Positions 24,201-36,375 of a stretch of DNA of 64,000 bases are shown one piece after another. The notes below the pieces were generated by a model, which was not told the DNA's origin, made no database searches, and saw only the letters and a list, made by a program, of their open reading frames with translations. The DNA comes from Isoperla grammatica (Eukaryota > Arthropoda > Insecta > Plecoptera > Perlodidae), in the NCBI GenBank assembly GCA_945910005.1, contig OX246745.1, positions 37,040,339 through 37,104,338 on the forward strand, in the 5' to 3' direction. Positions within the stretch are counted from its first letter, which is position 1; each line of letters begins with the position of its first letter. A program made the translations under genes and the position numbers.

Positions 24201-24421
24201 TGTGTAGTGAGTATAGTAGTGAGTGTGCAATGCTTCGCTGCTTCTGTGAGCCAGGCTGTCAGTCTAGTAAGCCCGGACATGTGTAGTGAGTATAGTAGTG
24301 AGTGTGCAATGCTACGCTGCTTCTGTGAGCCAGGCTGTCAGTCTAGTAAGCCCGGACATGTGTAGTGAGTATAGTAGTGAGTGTGCAATGCTACGCTGCT
24401 TCTGTGAGCCAGGCTGTCAGT
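21283..24421 (+). repeat. B satellite array 5 (about 39 monomers)
   Basis: 3139 bp with the full landmark series (CTGCGTCTG near 21525, GAGCGAGACTG near 22255, AAGATCGG near 22434, CTTCGGTCAG near 22967). One monomer near 22483 has lost its CTTC core (GCTGACCCTGTCAG). This array lacks the CCAGACAATCAGTC monomer that precedes C in B1-B4 and B7; a standard monomer stands in its place. Confidence 0.95.
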
Positions 24422-25213
24422 TAGTAGGCCCGTACATTGCTCTCGCTGGTTATAGACTGCCGCGGGCTCATAGCAGGACTCGAAAATCATCTTCCCACAT
24501 ATACACATTCCAAGAGCGTAGTTCCTATGTCTGAACCATAGATAGCACCATAACGTCCGTAGACAGTATTGATGCACCTTGCCCAGTGTTTGGCCCCTTC
24601 CCCTAGTAGGCCCCTAGTAGGCTCCTTTTAGCCCCCAGTAAGCCCCCAGTGGTAGGTCGATTTAGGCTGGTATTACAATTTATGCCAGAAAGAGAATTAT
24701 TAGGACCTCTTTTGAGTCATGGGTGCATATTTGAGAGCACTTTTTAAACATCTAGTTTTTCAAATCTTTATTCATCGCACGTAGCCTTCATCAATTTTCC
24801 ACTTTCTACTTTCTCTCTTCTTCCTACTGGCCAGTCCTCTTCCATCGCCCACAAACCCCGTTAAGGGCAGTATTCCAGTTTGAAGCGATGGATGAATATG
24901 TGATAAATGCCCAATAGAAAAAAGGAATCAAGACAAATCTCGTAAATCGGTTACTGGTTTATTGATAATGAGGGAGCGAGGTCGATTGTTGCGCGAAAAC
25001 TACGTAGACCAGTACACACATAGGGAAACTCCCCCTCCCCCCTGCGGAATATTGTAGACCTATATATTATGATAAAGTGATAAATTTGGAGTAGAACTTG
25101 ATTTGTTGGTCACATTGCCAGTGGTGGGTGTGGCACCCAGGGGTGTCCAAAAGGTGAATTTTGCTGATTTTGTGACCATAAATTATTTTTTTACAGCCAA
25201 ACCAATAAACCGA
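24422..25213 (+). repeat. C spacer module, copy 5
   Basis: 792 bp, the left-subfamily form. It shares CTCATAGCAGG with C4, consistent with adjacent units being the closest relatives. Confidence 0.94.
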
Positions 25214-26122
25214 CTGATATCTCTTTGTTGAAACTTCTTTGTCATTGATTGTTGTTTATTCTTTGATTGTATGTATTGAGGGTTTTGATCAACAGACACA
25301 TCTTTGTTGAAACTTCTTTGTCATTAATTGTTGTTTATTCTTTGATTGTATGTATTGAGGTGTTTGATCAACAGACATATCTTTGTTGAAACTTCTTTGT
25401 CATTGATTGTTGTTTATTCTTTGATTTTATGTATTGAGGTGTTTGATCAACAGACATATCTTTGTTGAAACTTCTTTGTCATTGACTGTTGTTTATTCTT
25501 TGATTGTATGTATTGAGGTGTTTGATCAACAGACATATCTTCGTTGAATCTTCTTCGTCATTGATTGTTGTTTATTCTTTGATTGTTTGTATTGAGTTGT
25601 TTGATCAACTGACATCTCTTTGTTGAAACTTTTGTGTCATTGATTGTTGTTTATTCTTTGATTGTATGTATTGAGGTGTTTGATCAACAGACATATCTTT
25701 TTTGAAACTTCTTTGTCATTGATTGTTGTTTATTCTTTGATTGTATGTATTGAGGTGTTTGTTCAACAGACATATCTTCGTTGAAACTTCTTTGTCATTG
25801 ATTGTTGTTTATTCTTTGATTGTATGTATTGAGTTGTTTGATCAACAGACATATCTTTGTTGAAACTTGTTTGTCATTGATTGTTGTTATTTTTTTATTG
25901 TTTGTTTTGAGGTGTTTGATCAACAGACATATCGTTGTTGAAACTTCTTTGTCATTGATTGTTGTTTATTTTTTGATTGTATGTATTGAGGTGTTTGATC
26001 AACAGACATATCTTCGTTGAAACTTCCTTGTCATTGATTAGTGTTTATTCTTTGATTGTATGTATTGAGGTGTTTGATCAACAGACATATCTTTGTTGAA
26101 TCTTCTTTGTCATTGATTGTTG
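25214..26122 (+). repeat. A satellite array 6 (about 11.5 monomers)
   Basis: 909 bp. It shares CTTGTTTGTCATTG, ATCGTTGTTG and CATTGATTAGTG with A5 but keeps the four monomers A5 lacks. It has the conserved TTGAATCTTC end and A/B junction. Confidence 0.95.
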
Positions 26123-27966
26123 CTACTGTCAGCCAGGCTGTCAGTCTAGTAAGCCCGGACATGTGTAGTGAGTATAGTTGTGAGTGAGTGTGCAATGCTA
26201 CGCTGCTTCTGTCAGCCAGGCTGTCAGTCTAGTAAGCCCGGACATGTGTAGTGAGTATAGTAGTGAGTGTACAATGCTACGCTGCTTCTGTGTGCCAGGC
26301 TGTCAGTCAAATAAGCCCGGACATGTGTAATGAGTATAGAAGTGAGTGAGTGTGCAATGCTACGCTGCGTCTGTGAGCAAGGCTGTCAGTCTAGTAAGCC
26401 CGGACATGTGTAGTGAGTATAATAGTGAGTGAGAGTGCAATGCTTCGCTGCTTCTGTCAGCCAGGCTGTCAGTCTAGTAAGCCCGGACATGTGTAGTGAG
26501 TATAGTAGTGAGTGTGCAATGCTACGCTGCTTCTGTTAGCCAGTCTGTCAGTCTAGTAAGCCCGGACATGTGTTGTGAGTATAGAAGTAAGTGTGCAATG
26601 CTACGCTGCTTCTGTGAGCCAGGCTGTCAGTCTAGTAAGCCCGGACATGTGTAGTGAGTATAGAAGTGAGTGAGTGTGCAATGCTACGCTGCTTTTGTCA
26701 GCCAGGCTGTCAGTCTAGTAAGCCCGGACATGTGTAGTGAGTAAAGTAGTGAGTGTGCAATGCTACGCTGCTTCTGTCAGCCAGGCTGTCAGTCTAGTCA
26801 GCCCGGACATGTGTAGTGAGTACAGTAGTGAGTGTACAATGCTACGCTGCTTCTGTCAGCCATGCTGTCAGTCTAGTAAGCCCGGACATGTGTAGTGAGT
26901 ATAGTAGTAAGTGAGTGTGCAATGCTACGCTGCTTCTGTAAGCCAGGCTGTCAGTCTAGTAAGCAAACATGTGTAGTTAGTATAGTAGTGAGTGTGCAAT
27001 GCTACTCTGCTTCTGTGAGCGAGACTGTAAGTTTAGTAAGCCCGGACATTTGTAGTGAGTATAGTAGTGAGTGTGCAATGCTACGCTGCTTCTGTGAGCC
27101 AGGCTGTCAGTCTAGTAAGCCCGGACATGTGTAGTGAGTATAGTAGTGAGTGAGTGTGCAATGCTTCGCTGCTTCTGTCAGCCAGGCTGTCAGTCTAGTA
27201 AGCCCGGACATGTGTAGTGAGTATAGTAGTGAGTGTGCAATGCTACGCTGCTTCTGTCAGTCTAGTAGGCCCGGACATGTGTAGTGAGTATAGTAGTGAG
27301 TGAGTGTGCAATGCTACGCTGCTTCTGTCAGCCAGGCTGTCAGTCTAGTAAGCCCGGCCATGTGTAGTGAGTATAGTAGTTAGTGAGTGTGCAATGCTAC
27401 GCTGCTTCTGTCAGCCAGGCGGTCAGTCTTGTAAGCCCGGACATGTGTAGTGAGTATAGTAGTGAGTAAGTGTGCCATGCTACGCTGCTTCTGTGAGCCA
27501 GGCTGTCAGTGTAGTAAGCCCGGACATGTGTAGTGAGTATAGTAGTGAGTGAGTGTGCAATGCTTCGCTGCTGCTGTCAGCCAGGCTGTCAGTCTAGTAA
27601 GCCCGGACATGTGTTGTGAGTATAGTAGTGAGTGTGCAATGCTACGCTGCTTCTGTTAGCCAGTCTGTCAGTCTAGTAAGCCCGGACATGTGTTGTGAGT
27701 ATAGAAGTAAGTGTGCAATGCTACGCTGCTTCTGTGAGCCAGGCTGTCAGTCTAGTAAGCCCGGACATGTGTAGTGAGTATAGAAGTGAGTGAGTGTGCA
27801 ATGCTACGCTGCTTTTGTCAGCCAGGCTGTCAGTCTAGTAAGCCCGGACATGTGTAGTGAGTAAAGTAGTGAGTGTGCAATGCTACGCTGCTTCTGTCAG
27901 CCAGGCTGTCAGTCTAGTCAGCCCGGACATGTGTAGTGAGTACAGTAGTGAGTGTACAATGCTACG
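26123..27966 (+). repeat. B satellite array 6, truncated at a B/A breakpoint
   Basis: 1844 bp. It begins normally (CTGCGTCTG near 26365), then a block of landmarks appears twice: the GAGTAAAGTAGTG, CAGTCTAGTCAGC and GAGTACAGTAG series near 26733-26840 recurs near 27850-27955. It stops in mid-monomer at GCTACG and continues directly into A, so the B tail, C and the start of the next A array are missing. Confidence 0.94.
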
Positions 27967-27973
27967 AAACTTC
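27961..27973. other. Unique B-to-A junction (missing C module)
   Basis: GCTACG of a B monomer is followed immediately by AAACTTC of an A monomer. Every other B-to-A passage in the left half goes through C. At most one or two bases are shared, so the join looks like end joining or non-allelic recombination without a long homologous tract. An assembly collapse is the alternative. Confidence 0.7.
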
Positions 27974-29175
27974 TTTGTCATTGATTGTTGTTTATTCTTT
28001 GATTGTATGTATTGAGGGTTTTGATCAACAGACACATCTTTGTTGAAACTTCTTTGTCATTGATTGTTGTTTATTCTTTGATTGTATGTATTGAGGTGTT
28101 TGATCAACAGACATATCTTTGTTGAAACTTCTTTGTCATTGGTTGTTGTTTATTCTTTGATTTTATGTATTGAGGTGTTTGATCAACAGACATATCTTTG
28201 TTGAAACTTCTTTGTCATTGACTGTTGTTTATTCTTTGATTGTATGTATTGAGGTGTTTGATCAACAGACATATCTTCGTTGAATCTTCTTCGTCATTGA
28301 TTGTTGTTTATTCTTTGATTGTTTGTATTGAGTTGTTTGATCAACTGACATCTCTTTGTTGAAACTTTTGTGTCATTGATTGTTTCTTATTCTTTGATTG
28401 TATGTATTGAGGTGTTTGATCAACAGACATATCTTTGTTGAAACTTCTTTGTCATTGATTGTTGTTTATTCTTTGATTGTATGTATTGAGGTGTTTGATC
28501 AACAGACATATCTTCGTTAAAACTTCTTTGTCATCGATTGTTGTTTATTCTTTAATTGTATGTATTGAGGTGTTTGATCAACAGACATATCTTTGTTGAA
28601 ACTTCTTTGTCATTGATTGTTGTTTATTCTTTGATTGTATGTATTGAGGTGTTTGATCAACAAACATATCTTTGTTGAAACTTCCTTGTCATTGATTGTT
28701 GTTTATTCTTTGATTGTATGTATTGAGGTGTTTGATCAACAGACATATCTTCGTTAAAACTTCTTTGTCATCGATTGTTGTTTATTCTTTGATTGTATGT
28801 ATTGAGGTGTTTGATCAACAGACATATCTTTGTTGAAACTTCTTTGTCATTGATTGTTGTTTATTCTTTGATTGTATGTATTGAGGTGTTTGATCAACAA
28901 ACATATCTTTGTTGAAACTTCCATGTCATTGATTGTTGTTTATTCTTTGATTGTATGTATTGAGGTGTTTGATCAACAGACATATCTTTTTTGAAACTTC
29001 TTTGTCATTGATTGTTGTTTATTCTTTGATTGTATGTATTGAGGTGTTTGTTCTACAGACATATCTTCGTTGAAACTTCCGTGTCATTGATTGTTGTTTA
29101 TTCTTTGATTGTATGTATTGAGGTGTTTGATCAACAGACATATCTTTGTTGAATCTTCTTTGTCATTGATTGTTG
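27967..29175 (+). repeat. A satellite array 7 (about 15 monomers)
   Basis: 1209 bp starting in mid-monomer at the breakpoint. It has the GAGGGTTTTGATC and GGTTGTTG variants shared with A8, and the GTTCTACAGACATA and CTTCCGTGTC end found elsewhere only in A8. It is the closest relative of A8. Confidence 0.95.
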
Positions 29176-32157
29176 CTACTGTCAGCCAGGCTGTCAGTCT
29201 AGTAAGCCCGGACATGTGTAGTGAGTATAGTTGTGAGTGAGTGTGCAATGCTACGCTGCTTCTGTCAGCCAGGCTGTCAGTCTAGTAAGCCTGGACATGT
29301 GTAGTGATTATAGTAGTGAGTGTACAATGCTACGCTGCTTCTGTGAGCCAGGCTGTCAGTCTAGTAAGCCCGGACATGTGTAATGAGTATAGAAGTGAGT
29401 GAGTGTGCAATGCTACGCTGCGTCTGTGAGCAAGGCTGTCAGTCTAGTAAGCCCGGACATGTGTAGTGAGTATAGTAGTGAGTGAGTGTGCAATGCTTCG
29501 CTGCTTCTGTCAGCCAGGCTGTCAGTCTAGTAAGCCCGGACATGTGCAGTGAGTATAGTAGTGAGTGTGCAATGCTACGCTGCTTCTTTGAGCCAGGCTG
29601 TCAGTCTAGTAAGCCCGGACATGTGTAGTGAGTATAGTAGTGAGTGTACAATGCTACGCTGCTTCTGTGAGCCAGGCTGTCAGTCTAGTAAGCCCGGAAG
29701 TGTGCAGTGAGTATAGTAGTGAGTGAGTGTGCAATGCTACGCTTCTTCTGTCAGTCTAGTAGGCCCGGACATGTGTAGTGAGTATAGTAGTGAGTAAGTG
29801 TGCAATGCTACGCTGCTTCTGTCAGCCAGGCTGTCAGTCTTGTAAGCCTAGACATGTGTAGTGAGTATAGTAGTGAGTGTGCAATGCTACGCTGCTTCTG
29901 TGAGCTAGCGTTGTCAGTCAAGTAAGCCCGGACATGTGCAGTGAGTATAGAAGTAAGTGTGCAATGCTACGCTGCTTCTGCGAGCCAGGCTGTCAGTCAA
30001 GTAAGCCCGGACATGTGTAGTGAGTATAGTAGTGAGTGTGCAATGCTACGCTGCTTCTGTGAGCCAGGCTGTCAGTCAAGTAAGCCCGGACATGTGCAGT
30101 GAGTATAGTAGTAAGTGAGTGTGCAATGCTACGCTGCTTCTGTAAGCCAGGCTGTCAGTCTAGTAAGCGGACATGTGTAGTTAGTATAGTAGTGAGTGTG
30201 CAATGCTACTCTGCTTCTGTGAGCGAGACTGTAAGTCTAGTAAGCCCGGACATGTGTAGTGAGTATAGTAGTGAGTGTGCAATGCTACGCTGCTTCTGTG
30301 AGCCAGGCTGTCAGTCTAGTAAGCCCGGACATGTGTAGTGAGTATAGTAGTGAGTGTGCAATGCTACGCTGCTTCTGTGAGCCAGGCTGTCAGTCTAGTA
30401 AGATCGGACATGTGTAGTGAGTATAGTAGTGACTGTGCAATGCTACGCTGCTTCTGTCAGCCAGGCTGTTAGTCTAGTAAGCCCGGCCATGTGTAGTTAG
30501 TATAGTAGTGAGTGAGTGTGCAATGCTACGCTGCTTCTGTGAGCCAGGCTGTCAGTCAAGTAAGCCCGGACATGTGTAGTAAGTATAGGAGTGAGTGTGC
30601 AATGCTACGCTGCTTCTGTGAGCCAGGCTGTCAGTCTAGTCAGCCCGGACATGTGTAGTGAGTATAGTAGTGAGTGTGCAATGCTACGCTGCTTCTGTGA
30701 GCCAGGCTGTCAGTCTTGTAAGCCCGGACATGTGTAGTGAGTATAGTAGTGAGTGTGCAATGCTACGCTGCTTCTGTCAGCCAGACTGTCGGTCTTGTAA
30801 GCCCGGCCATGTGTAGTGAGTATAGTAGTGAGTGAGTGTGCAATGCTACGCTGCTTCTGTGAGCCAGGCTGTCATTCTAGTAAGCCCGGCCATGTGTAGT
30901 AAGTATAGTAGTGACTGTGCAATGCTACGCTGCTTCGGTCAGCCAGGCTGTCAGTCTAGTAAGCCCGGACATGTGTAGTGAGTATAGAAGTGAGTGTGCA
31001 ATGCTACGCTGCTTCTGTCAGCCAGGCTGTCAGTCTAGTAAGCCCGTACATGTGTAGTGAGTATAGAAGTGAGTGAGGGTGCAATGCTACGCTGCTTCTG
31101 TCAGCCAGGCTGTCAGTCTAGTAAGCCCTGACATATGTAGTGAGTATAGTAGTGAGTGTGCAATGCTACGCTGCTTCTGTGAGCCAGGCTGTCAGTCTAG
31201 TAAGCCCGGACATGTGTAGTGAGTATAGTAGTGAGTGTGCAATGCTACGCTGCTTCTGTGAGCCAGGCTGTCAGTCTAGTAAGCCCGGACATGTGCAGTG
31301 AGTATAGTAGTGAGTGAGTGTGCAATGCTACGCTGCTTCTGTCAGCCAGGCTGTGAGTCTTGTAAGCCCGGACATGTGTAGTGAGTATAGTAGTGAGTGA
31401 GTGTGCAATGCTACGCTGCTTCTGTCAGTCTAGTAGGCCCGGACATGTGTAGTGAGTATAGTAGTGAGTGAGTGTGCAATGCTACGCTGCTTCTGTCAGC
31501 CAGGCTGTCAGTCTTGTAAGCCCGGCCATGTGTAGTGAGTATAGTAGTGAGTGAGTGTGCAATGCTACGCTGCTTCTGTCAGCCAGGCGGTCAGTCTTGT
31601 AAGCCCGGACATGTGATGTGAGTATAGTAGTGAGTAAGTGTGCAATGCTACGCTGCTTCTGTGAGCCAGGCTGTCAGTGTAGTAAGCCCGGACATGTGTA
31701 GTGAGTATAGGTAGTAAATGTGCAATGCTACGCTGCTTCTGTCAGCCAGGCTGACAGTCTAGTAAGCCCGGACATGTGTAGTGAGTATAGTAGTGAGTGT
31801 GCAATGCTACGCTGCTTCTGTTAGCCAGGCTGGCAGTCTTGTAAGCCTGGTTATGTGTAGTGAGTATAGTAGTGAGTGAGTGTGCAATGCTACGCTGCTT
31901 CTGTGAGCCAGGCTGTCAGTCTAGTAAGCCCGGACATGTGTAGTGAGTATAGTAGTGAGTGTGCAATGCTTCGCTGCTTCTGTGAGCCAGGCTGTCAGTC
32001 TAGTAAGCCCGGACATGTGTAGTGAGTATAGTAGTGAGTGTGCAATGCAACGCTGCTTCTGTCAGCCAGACAATCAGTCTAGTTAGCCCGGACATGTGTA
32101 GTGAGTATAGTAGTGAGTGTGCAATGCTACGCTGCTTCTGTGAGCCTGGCTGTCAGT
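29176..32157 (+). repeat. B satellite array 7 (about 37 monomers)
   Basis: 2982 bp. The first part matches B8 (AAGCCTGGACATG with GTGATTATAG near 29288; CGGAAGTGTGCAG near 29696). It then returns to the common landmark series (GAGCGAGACTG near 30217, AAGATCGG near 30402, CTTCGGTCAG near 30933) and ends with CCAGACAATCAGTC before C6. Confidence 0.95.
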
Positions 32158-32949
32158 TAGTAGGCCCGTACATTGCTCTCGCTGGTTATAGACTGCCGCG
32201 GGCTCATAACAGGACTCGAAAATCATCTTCCCACATATACACATTAAAAGAGCGTAGTTCCTTTGTCTGAACCATAGATAGCACCATAACGTCCGTAGAC
32301 AGTATTGATGCACCTTGCCCAGTGTTTGGCCCCTTCCCCTAGTAGGCCCCTAGTAGGCTCCTTTTAGCCCCCAGTAAGCCCCCAGTGGTAGGTCGATTTA
32401 GGCTGGTATTACAATTTATGCCAGAAAGAGAATTATTAGGACCTCTTTTGAGTCATGGGTGCATATTTGAGAGCACTTTTTAAACATCTAGTTTTTCAAA
32501 TCTTTATTCATCGCACGTAGCCTTCATCAATTTTCCACTTTCTACTTTCTCTCTTCTTCCTACTGGCCAGTCCTCTTCCATCGCCCACAAACCACGTTAA
32601 GGGCAGTATTCCAGTTTGAAGCGATGGATGAATATGTGATAAATGCCCAATAGAAAAAAGGAATCAAGACAAATCTCGTAAATCGGTTACTGGTTTATTG
32701 ATAATGAGGGAGCGAGGTCGATTGTTGCGCGAAAACTACGTAGACCAGTACACACATAGGGAAACTCCCCCTCCCCCCTGCGGAATATTGTAGACCTATA
32801 TATTATGATAAAGTGATAAATTTGGAGTAGAACTTGACTTGTTGGTCACATTGCCAGTGGTGGGTGTGGCACCCAGGGGTGTCCAAAAGGTGAATTTTGC
32901 TGATTTTGTGACCATAAATTATTTTTTTACAGCCAAACCAATAAACCGA
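32158..32949 (+). repeat. C spacer module, copy 6
   Basis: 792 bp. Private changes include CACATTAAAAGAGCG, TTCCTTTGTC and AACCACGTTAAG. It is otherwise the left subfamily and the last + oriented C in the window. Confidence 0.94.
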
Positions 32950-34175
32950 CTGATATCTCTTTGTTGAAACTTCTTTGTCATTGATTGTTGTTTATTCTTT
33001 GATTGTATGTATTGAGGGTTTTGATCAACAGACACATCTTTGTTGAAACTTCTTTGTCATTGATTGTTGTTTATTCTTTGATTGTATGTATTGAGGTGTT
33101 TGATCAACAGACATATCTTTGTTGAAACTTCTTTGTCATTGGTTGTTGTTTATTCTTTGATTTTATGTATTGAGGTGTTTGATCAACAGACATATCTTTG
33201 TTGAAACTTCTTTGTCATTGACTGTTGTTTATTCTTTGATTGTATGTATTGAGGTGTTTGATCAACAGACATATCTTCGTTGAATCTTCTTCGTCATTGA
33301 TTGTTGTTTATTCTTTGATTGTTTGTATTGAGTTGTTTGATCAACTGACATCTCTTTGTTGAAACTTTTGTGTCATTGATTGTTGTTTATTCTTTGATTG
33401 TATGTATTGAGGTGTTTGATCAACAGACATATCTTTGTTGAAACTTCTTTGTCATTGTTTGTTGTTTATTCTTTGATTGTATGTATTGAGGTGTTTGATC
33501 AACAGACATATCTTCGTTAAAACTTCTTTGTCATCGATTGTTGTTTATTCTTTAATTGTATGTATTGAGGTGTTTGATCAACAGACATATCTTTGTTGAA
33601 ACTTCTTTGTCATTGATTGTTGTTTATTCTTTGATTGTATGTATTGAGGTGTTTGATCAACAAACATATCTTTGTTGAAACTTCCTTGTCATTGATTGTT
33701 GTTTATTCTTTGATTGTATGTATTGAGGTGTTTGATCAACAGACATATCTTCGTTAAAACTTCTTTGTCATCGATTGTTGTTTATTCTTTGATTGTATGT
33801 ATTGAGGTGTTTGATCAACAGACATATCTTTGTTGAAACTTCTTTGTCATTGATTGTTGTTTATTCTTTGATTGTATGTATTGAGGTGTTTGATCAACAA
33901 ACATATCTTTGTTGAAACTTCCATGTCATTGATTGTTGTTTATTCTTTGATTGTATGTATTGAGGTGTTTGATCAACAGACATATCTTTGTTGAAACTTC
34001 TTTGTCATTGATTGTTGTTTATTCTTTGATTGTATGTATTGAGGTGTTTGTTCTACAGACATATCTTCGTTGAAACTTCCGTGTCATTGATTGTTGTTTA
34101 TTCTTTGATTGTATGTATTGAGGTGTTTGATCAACAGACATATCTTTGTTGAATCTTCTTTGTCATTGATTGTTG
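32950..34175 (+). repeat. A satellite array 8 (about 15.5 monomers)
   Basis: 1226 bp, exactly one monomer shorter than A2 and two shorter than A3. It shares GGTTGTTG, GTTCTACAG and CTTCCGTGTC with A7. Confidence 0.95.
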
Positions 34176-36334
34176 CTACTGTCAGCCAGGCTGTCAGTCT
34201 AGTAAGCCCGGACATGTGTAGTGAGTATAGTTGTGAGTGAGTGTGCAATGCTACGCTGCTTCTGTCAGCCAGGCTGTCAGTCTAGTAAGCCTGGACATGT
34301 GTAGTGATTATAGTAGTGAGTGTACAATGCTACGCTGCTTCTGTGAGCCAGGCTGTCAGTCTAGTAAGCCCGGACATGTGTAATGAGTATAGAAGTGAGT
34401 GAGTGTGCAATGCTACGCTGCGTCTGTGAGCAAGGCTGTCAGTCTAGTAAGCCCGGACATGTGTAGTGAGTATAGTAGTGAGTGAGTGTGCAATGCTTCG
34501 CTGCTTCTGTCAGCCAGGCTGTCAGTCTAGTAAGCCCGGACATGTGCAGTGAGTATAGTAGTGAGTGTGCAATGCTACGCTGCTTCTTTGAGCCAGGCTG
34601 TCAGTCTAGTAAGCCCGGACATGTGTAGTGAGTATAGTAGTGAGTGTACAATGCTACGCTGCTTCTGTGAGCCAGGCTGTCAGTCTAGTAAGCCCGGAAG
34701 TGTGCAGTGAGTATAGTAGTGAGTGAGTGTGCAATGCTACGCTGCTTCTGTCAGTCTAGTAGGCCCGGACATGTGTAGTGAGACTAGTAGTGAGTAAGTG
34801 TGCAATGCTACGCTGCTTCTGTCAGCCAGGCTGTCAGTCTTGTATGCCTAGACATGTGTAGTGAGTATAGTAGTTAGTGTGCAATGCTACGCTGCTTCTG
34901 TGAGCTAGGCTGTCAGTCAAGTAAGCCCGGACATGTGCAGTGAGTATAGAAGAAAGTGTGCAATGCTACGCTGCTTCTGTGAGCCAGGCTGTCAGTCAAG
35001 TAAGCCCGGACATGTGTAGTGAGTATAGTAGTGAGTGTGCAATGCTACGCTGCTTCTGTGAGCCAGGCTGTCAGTCAAGTAAGCCCGGACATGTGCAGTG
35101 AGTATAGTAGTGAGTGAGTGTGCAATTCTACGCTGCTTCTGTCAGTCTAGTAGGCCCGGACATGTGTAGTGAGTATAGTAGTGAGTAAGTGTGCAATGCT
35201 ACGCTTCTTCTGTCAGCCAGGCTGTCAGTCTTGTAAGCCCGGCCATGTGAAGTGAGTATAGTAGTGAGTAAGTGTGCAATGCTACGCTGTTTCTGTCAGC
35301 CAGGCTGTCAGTCTAGTAAGCCCAGACATGTGTAGTGAGTATAGTAGTGAGTGAGTGTGCAATGTCGCTGCTTCTGTGAGCCAGGATGTCAGTCTAGTAA
35401 GCCCGGACATGTGTAGTGAGTAAAATAGTGAGTGTGCAATGCAACGCTGCTTCTGTGAGCCAGGCTGTCAGTCTAGTAAGCCCGGACTTGTGTAGTGAGT
35501 ATAGTAGTGAGTGTGCAATGCTACGCTGCTTCTGTGAGCCAGGCTGTAAGTCTAGTAAGCCCAGACATGTGTAGTGAGTATAATAGTGAGTGAGTGTGCA
35601 ATGCTACGCTGCTTCTGTCAGCCAGGCTGTGAGTCTAGTAAGCCCGGACATGTGTAGTGAGTATAGTAGTGAGTAAGTGTGCAATGCTAAGCTGCTTCTG
35701 TCAGTCTAGTAGGCCCGGACATGTGTAGTGAGTATAGTAGTGAGTAAGTGTGCAATGCTACGCTGCTTCTGTCAGCCAGGCTGTAAGTCTTGTAAGCCCG
35801 GCCATGTGTAGTGAGTATAGTAGTAAATGTGCAATGCTACGCTGCTTCTGTGAGCCAGGCTGGCAGTCTAGTAAGGCCGGACATGTGTAGTGAGTATAGT
35901 AGTGAGTGAGTGTGCAATGCTACGCTGCTTCTGTGAGCCAGGCTGTCAGTCTAGTAAGCCCGGACTTGTGTTGTGAGTATAGTAGTGAGTGTGCAATGCT
36001 ACGCTGCTTCTGTGAGCAAGGCTGTCAGTCTAGTAAGCCCGGACATGTGCAGTGAGTATAGTAGTGAGTGACTGTGCGATGCTACGCTGCTTCTGTCAGT
36101 GTAGTAGGCCCAGACATGTGTAGTGAGTATAGTAGTGAGTGAGTGTGCAATGCAACGCTGCTTCTGTCAGCCAGGCTGTCAGTCTAGTAAGCCCGGCCAT
36201 GTGAAGTGAGTATAGTAGTGAGTGAGTGTGCAATGCTACGCTGCTTCTGTCAGCCAGGCTGTAAGTCTAGTAAGCCCGGACATGTGTATTGAGTATAATA
36301 GTGAGAGTGCAATGCTACGCTGCTTCTGTGGGTG
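34176..36334 (+). repeat. B satellite array 8, changing from left-type to right-type monomers
   Basis: 2159 bp. The first ~1 kb matches B7. From about 35.1 kb on, the monomer variants (GCAATGCTAAGCTG, GGCTGGCAGTCTAG, GGACTTGTGT, GTGCGATGC, CAGTGTAGTAGGCCC, GTGTATTGAG, GTGAGAGTGC) match the tails of B10 and B12. The switch from the left to the right lineage therefore lies inside this array. It ends at GCTTCTGTGGGTG, where inverted A begins. Confidence 0.93.
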
Positions 36335-36375
36335 CAATCAAAGAATAAACAATCAAAAAATAAACAACAATCAAT
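36325..36375. other. Orientation switch: B(+) to A(-), junction copy 1
   Basis: CTTCTGTGGGTGCAATCAAAG joins a + B monomer to a minus-oriented A monomer. CAAT is shared by both partners (GTGCAATGC in B, TACAATCAAAG in A), a 4-bp microhomology. It is followed by a shortened A monomer (AATAAACAATCAAAAAATAA). The identical junction recurs at 49641 and 58462. Confidence 0.85.
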
